A stretch of 64,000 bases of DNA from Akkermansia muciniphila. Lineage in GTDB: Bacteria; Verrucomicrobiota; Verrucomicrobiia; Verrucomicrobiales; Akkermansiaceae. Below the pieces are notes generated by a model. That model saw only the letters and a list, made by a program, of their open reading frames with translations, did not search any database and was not told the origin of the DNA. How positions within the stretch are numbered: the stretch's first letter is position 1; each line of letters starts with the position of its first letter. The stretch is from contig NZ_CP114598.1 in NCBI RefSeq assembly GCF_030848305.1, positions 1,240,001-1,304,000 on the forward strand. The letters are read 5' to 3'. Positions 9,350 to 18,186 of the stretch are shown here, in pieces. The position numbers and the translations under genes were made by a program.

Positions 9350-9369
9350 ATATCGAGATTTATCGATAT
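9350..9369. promoter_or_regulatory. Palindrome between the SahR-like gene and metK (candidate operator)
   Basis: A perfect 7-bp inverted repeat ATATCGA / TCGATAT separated by six bases. The right arm overlaps the metK ATG (9368). Further ATATCA-like half-sites lie at 9342-9348. The location inside a 37-bp divergent gap suggests a shared operator for the ArsR-type regulator. The overlap with the start codon means that either the metK message is nearly leaderless or the site acts on the regulator's promoter. Confidence 0.5.
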
Positions 9370-10552
9370 GAGCAGAAACACCCCTCACATCTTTACGTCG
9401 GAATCCGTTGGAGAAGGCCATCCGGACAAGGTGGCCGACTACATTTCCGACTCTATTTTAGACGCCTGCCTGGCTCAAGACAAAACTAGCCGCGTTGCCT
9501 GTGAAACGCTGGTGAAAAGCAATATGGTCATCATTGCCGGAGAGCTGACGACCAAAGCGGTGATTGATCCGGAGAAAATCGCTCGCCAGGCCATTCGGGA
9601 GATTGGGTACTGCAACAGTCAGGACGACGATGTTTTCCATGCGGATACCGTCTTTTTCACGAACCTGCTCACGGAACAGTCTCCGGATATTGCGCAGGGG
9701 GTGGACGCCCGGGAGGCGGAGGGCAAGGGCCATGCGGAGCAGGGCGCCGGAGACCAGGGCATTATGTTCGGATTCGCAACGAATGAGACTCCGGAGCTGC
9801 TTCCGGCCCCCATCGTATTTGCGCACAAGCTGCTCATTGAGCTGGCCAGGCGGCGCAAATGCGGGCATGTGGACTGGCTGCGCCCGGACTGCAAGTCCCA
9901 GGTGGCTGTGGCCTATGGCGAAGACGGGCGTCCCAAGCATATTGAAAACGTAGTTATTTCCACCCAGCACACGGAAGACGTGGACCGTGGCACGATTTAC
10001 TCATATTGCGTCAAACTCATTAAAAATGTGCTTCCTGCGGAATTGCTGGATGAGAGGACGGAATACTTCATCAATCCCACCGGGAAATTCGTGGTGGGAG
10101 GCCCCCACGGGGATTCCGGCCTGACGGGCCGCAAAATTATTGTGGACACGTACGGCGGCATGGGCCGCCACGGCGGCGGAGCCTTTTCCGGGAAAGACCC
10201 GTCCAAGGTGGACCGTTCCGCCGCGTATATGTGCCGCTGGGTCGCCAAACACATTGTGGCTGCCGGGCTGGCGGACAAATGTGAATTGCAGGTGGCCTAC
10301 GCCATCGGCTACCCCACTCCGGTTTCCATCCGGGTGGATACGTTCGGCACGGGAAGAGTGGAGGAAAAATCCATTGAAGACGCGCTGGAAAGCATCTTTT
10401 CCTTCAAGCCTGCAGATATGGTGAAACAGTTGAACCTGCTTCAGCCCATTTACCGGAAGACGACGCACTACGGGCATTTCACCAATCCGGAGTTGCCCTG
10501 GGAACAGCTGGACGAAACGCGCCTGGCCTTCCTGAAACAACTTCTTCATTAA
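9368..10552 (+). CDS. metK: S-adenosylmethionine synthetase
   Basis: Makes SAM from methionine and ATP in the cytoplasm. 394 residues, the usual length. Conserved segments: [20 protein letters not shown] near the N-terminus (ATP/Mg site), [18 protein letters not shown] (the GAGDQG signature), [21 protein letters not shown] and [19 protein letters not shown] (the [16 protein letters not shown]-type signature). Start ATG 9368 is fixed by conservation close to the N-terminus; there is no good ribosome-binding site before it. ahcY follows 22 bp later, so the two form a methyl-cycle operon, probably under the divergent SahR-like regulator. Confidence 0.98.
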   Translation: MSRNTPHIFTSESVGEGHPDKVADYISDSILDACLAQDKTSRVACETLVKSNMVIIAGELTTKAVIDPEKIARQAIREIGYCNSQDDDVFHADTVFFTNLLTEQSPDIAQGVDAREAEGKGHAEQGAGDQGIMFGFATNETPELLPAPIVFAHKLLIELARRRKCGHVDWLRPDCKSQVAVAYGEDGRPKHIENVVISTQHTEDVDRGTIYSYCVKLIKNVLPAELLDERTEYFINPTGKFVVGGPHGDSGLTGRKIIVDTYGGMGRHGGGAFSGKDPSKVDRSAAYMCRWVAKHIVAAGLADKCELQVAYAIGYPTPVSIRVDTFGTGRVEEKSIEDALESIFSFKPADMVKQLNLLQPIYRKTTHYGHFTNPELPWEQLDETRLAFLKQLLH

Positions 10553-10574
10553 TCCTACGACAACGCTTACAGAC

Positions 10575-11990
10575 ATGTTTTCAGAAACGGAACAATACAA
10601 AGTGCGCGATATCGGCCTGGCGGATTTCGGCCGCAGGGAACTGGATATTGCGGAGCATGAGATGCCCGGCCTGATGGCCGTGCGCGAAAAGTACGCCTCC
10701 GCCAGGCCCCTGGAGGGCGTACGCATCATGGGCTCCCTGCACATGACGGTGCAGACGGCCGTGCTGATTGAAACGCTGACGGCTCTGGGCGCTTCCGTCC
10801 GCTGGGCGAGCTGCAACATTTTCTCCACCCAGGACCACGCCGCCGCCGCCATCGCCAAATCCGGCACGCCCGTGTTCGCCTGGAAGGGGGAGACGCTGCG
10901 GGAATACTGGGACTGCACGTGGAAGGCCATGAACTTTCCTGACGGGCTGGGGCCGCAGCTGATTGTGGATGACGGCGGAGACGCCACCCTGCTTATTCAC
11001 CGCGGGTATGAAATGGAGGAAGGCTCCGACTGGGTGGATACCCCGTCGGAATCGGAGGAAGAGGAAGTCATCAAGGCCCTGTTGAAAAAGATTGCCGCGG
11101 CAACTCCGGGCATTTTCCATCGCTGGCTTCCCGAACTGAAGGGCGTTTCCGAGGAAACGACCACCGGCGTGCACCGCCTGTACCAGATGCAGGCCGCCGG
11201 TCGTCTGCTGATTCCGGCCATCAACGTGAACGATTCCGTAACCAAGTCCAAATTTGACAACCTGTACGGCTGCCGCGAGTCCCTGGTGGACGGCATCAAG
11301 CGCGCCACGGACGTTATGGTTGCCGGCAAGGTGGCCGTCGTCTGCGGCTACGGGGACGTGGGCAAGGGCTGCGCCCAGTCCCTGCGCGGCATGGGGGCCC
11401 AGGTGGTCGTGACGGAAATAGACCCCATCTGCGCCCTTCAGGCCGCCATGGAAGGCTACCGCGTGCTGACGGTGGAAGATACGCTGGGCTGGGCGGATAT
11501 TTACGTGACCACCACGGGAAACTGCAACATCATCCGCATCGAACACATGGAAAAGATGAAGGACCAGGCCATTGTCTGCAACATCGGCCACTTCGACAAT
11601 GAAATCCAGGTGCACAAGCTCCAGACGTATCCCGGCATCAGTCATCTTAACATCAAGCCCCAGGTGGACCGCTACACGTTCCCGTCCGGCAACAGCCTGT
11701 ATCTTCTGGCGGAAGGCCGCCTGGTCAACCTGGGCTGCGCTACGGGCCATCCCAGCTTCGTGATGTCCAACAGCTTCGCCAACCAGGTGCTGGCCCAGCT
11801 GGAGCTGTGGAATACCCGTAAAGACCGTTCCGTGGGCGTGGAAGTGCTGCCCAAGGTGCTGGATGAGGAAGTGGCGCGGCTGCACCTCGCCAAAATCGGG
11901 TGCAAGCTGACTGTCCTGCGTCCGGAGCAGGCGGACTACATCGGCGTTCCGGTGGAAGGGCCTTATAAACCGGACTTTTACAGGTATTAA
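10575..11990 (+). CDS. ahcY: S-adenosylhomocysteine hydrolase
   Basis: Cytosolic NAD-dependent enzyme splitting SAH into adenosine and homocysteine, which relieves product inhibition of methyltransferases. 471 residues. Motifs: [30 protein letters not shown], the NAD Rossmann segment [32 protein letters not shown], and a C-terminal end PDFYRY typical of the family (…KPDHYRY). It ends 25 bp before a strong terminator. Second gene of the metK-ahcY unit. Confidence 0.98.
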   Translation: MFSETEQYKVRDIGLADFGRRELDIAEHEMPGLMAVREKYASARPLEGVRIMGSLHMTVQTAVLIETLTALGASVRWASCNIFSTQDHAAAAIAKSGTPVFAWKGETLREYWDCTWKAMNFPDGLGPQLIVDDGGDATLLIHRGYEMEEGSDWVDTPSESEEEEVIKALLKKIAAATPGIFHRWLPELKGVSEETTTGVHRLYQMQAAGRLLIPAINVNDSVTKSKFDNLYGCRESLVDGIKRATDVMVAGKVAVVCGYGDVGKGCAQSLRGMGAQVVVTEIDPICALQAAMEGYRVLTVEDTLGWADIYVTTTGNCNIIRIEHMEKMKDQAIVCNIGHFDNEIQVHKLQTYPGISHLNIKPQVDRYTFPSGNSLYLLAEGRLVNLGCATGHPSFVMSNSFANQVLAQLELWNTRKDRSVGVEVLPKVLDEEVARLHLAKIGCKLTVLRPEQADYIGVPVEGPYKPDFYRY

Positions 11991-12014
11991 CTTTGTAAGG
12001 GTTTTCTTTTCCTG

Positions 12015-12058
12015 GCCGTTCCGCGCGGACTTTCCCGACGGAACGGCTTTTTTATTTT
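12015..12058 (+). terminator. Rho-independent terminator after ahcY
   Basis: A 9-bp GC-rich stem GCCGTTCCG / CGGAACGGC with a 15-base loop, followed by a T-rich run TTTTTTATTTT. It closes the metK-ahcY operon. Confidence 0.9.
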
Positions 12059-12451
12059 CCCGGTAACGGGTGGAGCAGGAGGGCAGCCCGTTTATTTTCC
12101 TTCCTGCTTTTATGCAGGTCCCCTGTGGGTAGTGAAAAAAGGAAGGCTTTTTATCCTGTCTTTAAAGTTTAAATACCTTTCCGGCAGGCAACACGGAAGC
12201 AGTATTGGAATGTTGGCCAGACAAAGCCTCGGCCTGCTTGAAGGATTTCCCAAAACCGCTTGAATTTAGTAAAGGGGGCGGTTATCGAATGAAGCATAGG
12301 AGAAGAGCAGGAGCCTTTTCTTCTCCGCCAGAATCAGCCTCATCAGGCGGGCGGCTTTCTGGTATGTTATTTCCGCAGGCTTATGTCTGCCGTATATCTC
12401 TTCCTTGATAAAGAGGTTTCTGATTGTAACAGAAAAGAATATTTAAAAATG

Positions 12452-12747
12452 ACGAATTCCAAATTCGGAGTCAAGGTTAAATTTTGAAAGAAAGGAGCTT
12501 CTGAAAATAAGTTTCCCCAATGACCGGGACCTTTCGTCTTCATGATTCCGTCCGGGGCTCCCCATCAATTCCCATTCCGGCAGAAATATTCATATCCGCC
12601 GGAAAGCCTGTATTTCAAAGAAAGTGGTTGATTATCAGCTTTATTCCCTTTCTGCGGAGAGTTCCTCCCGTCATGCGGCAATAATCGCACTCAATCTTTT
12701 TTCAACCTCAGGGAATTTGGAATCCCTCAATCGAATTTGGAATTCGT
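12452..12747. repeat. 16-bp inverted repeat pair bounding a 264-bp segment (candidate invertible promoter)
   Basis: Left arm ACGAATTCCAAATTCG at 12452-12467 and its exact reverse complement CGAATTTGGAATTCGT at 12732-12747. The flanks do not match, so the identity is sharply bounded. A related copy (GGAATTTGGAATCC) starts at 12712. The right arm ends 107 bp before the ATG of the first gene of a surface-glycan cluster. In Bacteroides, capsule promoters flanked by such repeats are flipped by a site-specific recombinase; no recombinase gene is present in this window. Binding sites for a regulator are the alternative. Confidence 0.45.
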
Positions 12748-12853
12748 GTAGTATTCCCCCACTCTTTACACGGTGCATGCACCCGGAGAGCAAATCCTGT
12801 TTTTCAATGATTTATGTTGGAGGATACGGTTTGTTCCTCTACATCAAACGACC

Positions 12854-13837
12854 ATGGATACTTCTTCCCGGAAAACGTCTCTTGTTGTGTTGTTCAACCA
12901 TCGGTATGACCGTAACATTCCGGTCATCAGAGAGCTTTATTCAAGACGCTTTTCCGGGTTGCTTCAATTAATGCCCTATTACAAGGGGGATGCCCCTGAC
13001 GTATGTTCCGTTTACGGGAATTCTTTCCAGTTTTATAATTATATTTTACAGTCCAGGGAAAGAATCAGACAGCTGGATGGCGATTATCTTCTCATCATCG
13101 GAGACGATCTTCTTTTAAATCCCGGGTTTGACGAATTTTCCACGCCGTCCCTGCTGGGAATTCATGGGGAGGATACGTGTTACCTTGACGGTTTTGTGGA
13201 CGTTTCTCTGCCGGTGTGTTACCGGGGAACGGCGGAAGCTCACCGTTTTTCCATAACTCCCCCCGGTATTGATGCGGAAAGCGTCAACAGGAACGTTCCT
13301 TCCTATGAGGAAGCCAGGCGGATTTTAAAATCCAGGAACCTCATGCGGCATGATGAATTGTCGCGCGTACGCATGTTTCTGCCCAAATGGAGTTCCGGCG
13401 GGATTCATGCGAATTGGAAAGTGTTGAAGGGCAGGGTATGGCATTTGCTGAATTACTGGAAGCACCGGATGAAAAAATACCGGTATTCCTATCCTGTCGT
13501 TTTCGGATATTCGGACATTGTCTGCATTCCGAAAGGGAGATTGGACGATTTCTGCCGTATTCTCGAAGTGTTCTCCGCATGGAACATGTTTGTGGAGCTG
13601 GCCATTCCCACGGCGTTGCAGCTTCTTCCCGGTACAAAACTGGCTACGCTGGAGGACACACAATACAAGTCGGGAAACGTCTGGTTCCCCCAGGATCCGG
13701 AACACTTTGAAGCCATGAATGCCGTCATCGGAGGGCTTTTGTCTTCTTCCGGAGGGAACCTTGACAAATTGCTTGCCTCCTTTCCGGAGGAATACCTGTA
13801 CCTCCATCCCGTGAAATTGTCCCGCTTTGCCAGGTAG
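12854..13837 (+). CDS. Putative glycosyltransferase-like protein of a surface-glycan cluster
   Basis: About 327 residues from ATG 12854 (MDTSSRKTSLVVLFNHRYD); an upstream ATG at 12773 is possible but reads through poor sequence. The N-terminus RKTSLVVLFNHRYDRNIPVI followed by LDGDYLLIIGDDLLLNP looks like the start of a GT-A nucleotide-sugar-binding fold with an acidic metal motif (GDD), but no family was recognised with certainty. It is followed 29 bp later by an FAD protein resembling UDP-galactopyranose mutase. GC content is slightly lower than the neighbours, as often in glycan loci. Confidence 0.55.
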   Translation: MDTSSRKTSLVVLFNHRYDRNIPVIRELYSRRFSGLLQLMPYYKGDAPDVCSVYGNSFQFYNYILQSRERIRQLDGDYLLIIGDDLLLNPGFDEFSTPSLLGIHGEDTCYLDGFVDVSLPVCYRGTAEAHRFSITPPGIDAESVNRNVPSYEEARRILKSRNLMRHDELSRVRMFLPKWSSGGIHANWKVLKGRVWHLLNYWKHRMKKYRYSYPVVFGYSDIVCIPKGRLDDFCRILEVFSAWNMFVELAIPTALQLLPGTKLATLEDTQYKSGNVWFPQDPEHFEAMNAVIGGLLSSSGGNLDKLLASFPEEYLYLHPVKLSRFAR

Positions 13838-13866
13838 GGGCGTCAATAAATTGGCCTTTTTATCCC

Positions 13867-15132
13867 ATGATGAAATATGCTGTGATCGGAGCCGGGGTTT
13901 CCGGATTGTCCATGGCCGGAATGTTGCTGAAGAGAGGTCATGAGGTGGTTGTTTATGAAAGGGACTCCCGGCCCGGCGGCCTGATTAAATGCACGGAGGT
14001 GCAGGGTAATCTGTATCATCGGGTGGGCGGGCATGTGTTCAATTCCCGGCGGCAGGAGGTGCTGGACTGGTTTTGGTCCCGGTTTGACAGGGAGCGCGAT
14101 TTTGTTTCCGCCCGGCGCCGGGCGGTTATTTCCCTGGAGGGTGGGGCTGTGGTGGATTATCCCATTGAAAACCACCTCGACCAGTTTCCCGAGGCCGTCC
14201 GTTCCTCTATCGTCCATGAGTTGCTGGAACTTTACAGGAATCCTCCCGCGGAGCCCCGCTCCCTGGGAGAGTTTTTTCTGAACCGTTTCGGGAAAACCCT
14301 GAACAGCCTTTATTTCACGCCATACAATAACAAGGTGTGGAGGCAGGATATCAGCCAAATTGCCATGGATTGGCTGGAAAACAAGCTTCCCATGCCGGGT
14401 GTGGCGGAAATCCTGCTGAACAATATTGGGCACATCGATGAAAGCGTCATGGTGCACAGTTCTTTCTTTTATGCGAAAAACGGCGGTTCCCAGTTTCTGG
14501 CGGATACGCTGGCTCGCGGCCTTAAGGTCAGGTACCGGGAGGAAGCCGTAAATATCCTCCCGAAGGACGGGAAATGGCTCATACAGGGAGAGTTGTTTGA
14601 CAGAGTTGTCTTTACGGGGAATGTCAGGCAGCTTGGGGATTGTTTCCCCTGCGTGGACGAATTGCGCCCGTTTTTCCCCCGGATTTCAGAATTGCGCTCT
14701 CACGGAACCACTTCCGTGCTTTGCCGGATCTCCCCTAATGACTACAGCTGGATTTACATGCCCTCTCCGTCCCACCGTTCCCACCGGATCATTTGCACGG
14801 GGAATTTTTCCAGAAATAATAATAACGGGGACATCACCACCGCGACTATTGAATTTTCCGAGCAAATGGCGGCAGGGGAAATCAGGCGCCAGCTGGAGCT
14901 TATTCCCTTTTCCCCTGTGTATCTGGCTCATCACTGGGAAGAATACACCTATCCCGTTCAGGATGCCTCCAGCCGGACCCTCATCAGGGAACTAAAGGAG
15001 CGCCTGGAACCGAAAGGCATTTATTTATTAGGCCGTTTTGCGGAGTGGGAATACTACAACATGGATGCGGCCATTGGCGCGGCCCTTGATTTGGATAAAA
15101 GGCTGGCTGCGAAGCAGATGCCGCGGGGATGA
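13867..15132 (+). CDS. FAD/NAD(P)-binding protein, UDP-galactopyranose mutase / protoporphyrinogen-oxidase-like
   Basis: 421 residues with an N-terminal dinucleotide-binding motif VIGAGVSGLSMAGMLLKRGHEVVVYE followed by RPGGLIKC (flavin contact). Mid-protein segments YHRVGGHVFNSR, DYPIENHLDQFP and NSLYFTPYNNKVW resemble UDP-galactopyranose mutase-like flavoproteins of polysaccharide loci. A C-terminal FAD contact region is RFAEWEYYNMDAAIGAALDL. The second Met (13870) could be the true start. It probably modifies a nucleotide sugar or lipid-linked sugar for the surface glycan; the substrate is not determinable. Confidence 0.7.
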   Translation: MMKYAVIGAGVSGLSMAGMLLKRGHEVVVYERDSRPGGLIKCTEVQGNLYHRVGGHVFNSRRQEVLDWFWSRFDRERDFVSARRRAVISLEGGAVVDYPIENHLDQFPEAVRSSIVHELLELYRNPPAEPRSLGEFFLNRFGKTLNSLYFTPYNNKVWRQDISQIAMDWLENKLPMPGVAEILLNNIGHIDESVMVHSSFFYAKNGGSQFLADTLARGLKVRYREEAVNILPKDGKWLIQGELFDRVVFTGNVRQLGDCFPCVDELRPFFPRISELRSHGTTSVLCRISPNDYSWIYMPSPSHRSHRIICTGNFSRNNNNGDITTATIEFSEQMAAGEIRRQLELIPFSPVYLAHHWEEYTYPVQDASSRTLIRELKERLEPKGIYLLGRFAEWEYYNMDAAIGAALDLDKRLAAKQMPRG

Positions 15133-15369
15133 GTCAATTTCCGGGTATGGCAGAGTATTTGAACGGGGGATTGTTAATCCGTCTGTTCCTAAAAAATTTA
15201 GGTGTAACTATAAAAAAATAATTATAAATGGTTTATAGGATTGAATGGAATTTTTGCGATAAAAAAAATCCTGTTTCAACCCGTGTTCTATGTACGGAAA
15301 TTATTCTCTGTTAAAGTTTTCCATTGACAGCGGATTAACAACTCGTTATAGCTGAAAGCGCAGAAGATG

Positions 15370-15393
15370 TGCCCCTGTTTTTTACCAGGGGCA
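15370..15393. other. Hairpin in the 286-bp gap before the 15419 gene
   Basis: The 15133-15418 gap is AT-rich with no gene. Near its end an 8-bp stem TGCCCCTG / CAGGGGCA with a T-rich 8-base loop lies 25 bp before the next ATG. It lacks a following T run, so it is more likely a leader hairpin than a terminator. A SD-like GGGAG at 15413-15417 sits too close to the ATG to be a normal ribosome-binding site. Confidence 0.35.
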
Positions 15394-15418
15394 TGCATTT
15401 CCACCGGAATTTGGGAGT

Positions 15419-16309
15419 ATGGCTATCCGTTATTGTTCTTTCGCGACCCGCGGCTACCGTTTGCGGCAATGGATGCAGATGATGAGCCTGAGGCTGGCGG
15501 ATTCCTCTGTGGAATTGTCCTGTTGGAATCTTAATCGCCTGGAGAGGGAAGGAATCAGGGAGGCTGTTCCCTGGTTCGACCCGAATTTGCAGGGCGCCGG
15601 GTTTTGGGTATGGAAGCCTTTCATCATTCTCAAAGAGCTGGAACATTTGGAGGAAGGGGATTACCTGCTTTATACGGATGCGGGGCGTCCGCCGGGGAGG
15701 CTTTTCCATCATTCCTTGCAGCCGTTTGTCCAATGGCTCCGGGAGAAGGGGCAGGATATAATGCCGGGCGTGAACATTTCCTATTATACGGGGGACCTTA
15801 CGCGGTGGTGCAAGCAGAGCGTTTTTGATGAATTGAAGCTGGATAGCAGGTGTTTTGAAAAAGCGCCCCTGATTCAGGGATCATTCCTTTTCTTGAAAAA
15901 GTCGGAACAAAGCCTCCGAATTCTCCATGAATGGATGGATTTATGCCGTCAGTTCAAGCTGGTGTCTTCCGCAGCTCCGGAAGAAGAGAGCCGTTGCCGC
16001 TCCAATTTTGTGGCTCACACGCACGATCAGACGTTGCTGTCCCTCGTGGCGGCGCAACATCATCTGGACTGCCTGTATTCCGGGAAGGGCGTCATTCATC
16101 TGGAAGGCCGCCGGGCGTTTGAGCGGCATCCCGGTTTTGACGACAAGGACCCGGACCGGTTTTTGGAAGAGCTTGGCGCAAAGAAAGAGGAGCATCCCTT
16201 AATGCCCGTGCTTGGCTGCATGCAGCAGGCGTTTTTCCTGTATGAAAAAGCCATGAGTAAATTGATGAAGCTGGCGGGCTTGAGACCCCTCCGCGGGTTT
16301 TACCGTTGA
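15419..16309 (+). CDS. Putative capsular/surface polysaccharide glycosyltransferase-like protein
   Basis: 296 residues, start MAIRYCSFATRGYR. Key strings are AGFWVWKPFIILKELEHL and YLLYTDAGRPPGR (a DxG acidic motif after a Tyr-rich strand), and IQGSFLFLKKSEQSLRILHEWMDLCR. I know similar GxGYWxWKP...YTDAG patterns from uncharacterised nucleotide-diphospho-sugar transferase-like proteins in Bacteroidetes-type glycan loci. Mature length fits. A hydrophobic segment near the C-terminus (PVLGCMQQAFFLYEKAM) is weak. Activity not proven; third gene on the + strand of this cluster. Confidence 0.55.
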   Translation: MAIRYCSFATRGYRLRQWMQMMSLRLADSSVELSCWNLNRLEREGIREAVPWFDPNLQGAGFWVWKPFIILKELEHLEEGDYLLYTDAGRPPGRLFHHSLQPFVQWLREKGQDIMPGVNISYYTGDLTRWCKQSVFDELKLDSRCFEKAPLIQGSFLFLKKSEQSLRILHEWMDLCRQFKLVSSAAPEEESRCRSNFVAHTHDQTLLSLVAAQHHLDCLYSGKGVIHLEGRRAFERHPGFDDKDPDRFLEELGAKKEEHPLMPVLGCMQQAFFLYEKAMSKLMKLAGLRPLRGFYR

Positions 16310-16381
16310 GGGATGGTTGTGGGCGGAAGGGGCGTCTGCCAGCTTCAGCCTTCGTGACGGACCGCGCCGGCCTGCCGTGGG

Positions 16382-16415
16382 GAAAAATAAAAAAGCGCCG
16401 GAAAAACCGGCGCTT
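16382..16415 (-). terminator. Rho-independent terminator of the sulfatase gene
   Basis: Read on the minus strand: stem AAGCGCCGG / CCGGCGCTT with a five-T loop, then TTTTATTTTT. It lies 26 bp beyond the sulfatase stop codon. The + strand reading lacks a T run. Confidence 0.9.
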
Positions 16416-16440
16416 GGAAAAGCAGTTTCCTGGGGAACTG

Positions 16441-18099
16441 TTACCAGGAAGCGTCGAATTTGGGGATAGGCGTTCCCTTGCCTCCGGGGCTGTTTTCCGG
16501 GACTTTATAGGCTTTACGAAGTTCGTGGTAACGCTTCTTGAGCTGCTCCACCGTAGTTTTGTAGGCAGGATCGTCAATGACGTTTTTCATTTGCATGGGA
16601 TCCTTTTTCATGTCAAAGAGCATCCATTCTCCGCTGGTCCAGATGTAGGAAAGCGTGTAGCGGTCCGTCCGGATGCCGTCGTGGCGCGGGGCGTTGTGTT
16701 CGCCGGGATTTTCGTAAAAACAGTAGTAAATGGCATCCCTCCAGTTGTCGGGAGTCTTGCCCGTGAAAGCGGTGGGAAGCAGGGATACGCCCTGGAAGGT
16801 ATTCATGTTTTCCGGGGTGTCCGCCCCTGCCGCGGAAACGATGGTGGGGGCGTAGTCGATGTTTTGCACCATGGCGTTGTTGCAGATGCCCGCGGGAATT
16901 TTGCCGGGCCATCTCATGATGAGGGGCATGCGGAGGGATTCTTCAAAAATCCAGCGCTTGTCGTACATGCCGTGTTCTCCCATGTAGAACCCCTGGTCTC
17001 CGCAGTAGATGACCAGCGTGTCTTTCGCGAGCCCCTCTTTGTCCAGATATTCCATAAGGCGGCCGATGCTGTCGTCCACGGACAGAAGGCACCCCAGATA
17101 ATCCTCCATGTAGGCATGCCATTTCCATTCCGCAAACGCTTTCGGGTCCTTCAGTTTTCCGGATTTCATGCCGTCCACCAGGGACTTGGTGCGCTTGGCG
17201 TAATAGTCCGTCCAGGTTTTCTTTTCTTCCGGCGTCATGCGGTTCAGTTCGCCCAGATCCCAGCCGTAGCCGGGGGAAACGATGCTTTTGCGCATCTCTT
17301 CCGGAACCTGGTCCTTAAGCACTTTGAGGTCGGAATAAATCGCCATGTGATTGGCGACGGTCTGCTGGTTTTTCTTCAGGAATTCCGGACGGTTGGCGTA
17401 GTCGTCATGGAAGTTGGCGGGCGGCGTCATGCCGGAGGTGTCCACCTTGCCCAGGTGGCGCAGAGCAGGGCACCAGGCGCGGTGGGGAGCCTTGTGGCCC
17501 ACAACGAGCAGGAAGGGCTTGTTCTTGTCCCGGTTTTCCAGCCACTGGATGGATTTGTCCGTGACCACGTCCGTGGCATAGCCGGGAAATCGCTTCGTCT
17601 GGCGTTTGCCGTCCGGCTTGAGGCTGATAAAGTCCGGATTGTAGTAGCTGCCCTGGCCGGGGAAGATTTCCCACGTGTCGAACCCGGTGGGATTTGATTC
17701 CAGGTGCCATTTGCCGAAAAGGCCCGTCTGGTATCCGGCTTTCTGCAGCATTTTCGGGTAGGTGGGCTGGGAGCCGTCCAGCGGTTTCTGGCCGTTGAAG
17801 ACAAAGCCGTTCATGTGGGAATGCCTGCCGGTCAGGATACAGGCGCGGGAGGGGCCGCACAGGGAGTTGGCGCAGTAGCTGCGGTCAAAAACCATGCCCT
17901 GGCGTCCCAGTTTGTTGAAGTTGGGCAGGGCGACGGGGGAATCGTCTTTGCCGGTGCCCAGCGTCTGGTAGGCGTGGTCGTCCGTAATGATAAAGAGGAT
18001 GTTCGGTTTCTTATTTTCCGCGGCCCTGGTTTGGGCTGACAGGGGAACTGCCGCCAGCAGGGCCAGAGTTCCGGCGACGATAGTTTTCAAGGGTCTCAT
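16441..18099 (-). CDS. Secreted type I sulfatase
   Basis: 552 residues with a signal peptide (MRPLKTIVAGTLALLAAVPLSAQ). The sulfatase catalytic domain starts with NILFIITDDHAYQTLG, where the two Asp bind Ca2+. The CxPSR active-site motif is present as LCGPSRACILTGR; Cys81 would be converted to formylglycine by an anaerobic maturase. Further motifs are TGLFGKWHLESNPTGFD, YCGDQGFYMGEHGMYDKRW and RMPLIMRWPG. The C-terminal ~150 residues match the usual sulfatase tail. In a mucin specialist it would remove sulfate esters from mucin glycans in the periplasm or outside; the exact ester is not known. A terminator follows. Confidence 0.95.
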   Translation of the reverse strand: MRPLKTIVAGTLALLAAVPLSAQTRAAENKKPNILFIITDDHAYQTLGTGKDDSPVALPNFNKLGRQGMVFDRSYCANSLCGPSRACILTGRHSHMNGFVFNGQKPLDGSQPTYPKMLQKAGYQTGLFGKWHLESNPTGFDTWEIFPGQGSYYNPDFISLKPDGKRQTKRFPGYATDVVTDKSIQWLENRDKNKPFLLVVGHKAPHRAWCPALRHLGKVDTSGMTPPANFHDDYANRPEFLKKNQQTVANHMAIYSDLKVLKDQVPEEMRKSIVSPGYGWDLGELNRMTPEEKKTWTDYYAKRTKSLVDGMKSGKLKDPKAFAEWKWHAYMEDYLGCLLSVDDSIGRLMEYLDKEGLAKDTLVIYCGDQGFYMGEHGMYDKRWIFEESLRMPLIMRWPGKIPAGICNNAMVQNIDYAPTIVSAAGADTPENMNTFQGVSLLPTAFTGKTPDNWRDAIYYCFYENPGEHNAPRHDGIRTDRYTLSYIWTSGEWMLFDMKKDPMQMKNVIDDPAYKTTVEQLKKRYHELRKAYKVPENSPGGKGTPIPKFDASW

Positions 18100-18186
18100 A
18101 TTGCCTGGAGGATATAGGATGGCGCCGCCGTGTCAATGTCATAGGATTCCTTTTGCCGGTATTCTGCGTTATGGTATTCTCGCCCC

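Larger units (their letters stand above)
11991..12853. other. Long intergenic region without a supported gene
   Basis: About 860 bp between ahcY and the first glycan gene. After the ahcY terminator I see only short frames with poor codon use. It contains an AT-rich stretch at about 12420-12480, a small hairpin TTTCTG/CAGAAA near 12418-12437, and the 16-bp inverted repeat pair listed separately. No tRNA-like cloverleaf or known riboswitch was recognised. Confidence 0.5.

Noticed and set aside
15370-15393. Terminator before the 15419 gene
   Set aside because: There is no T run on either side, so I list it only as a leader hairpin.
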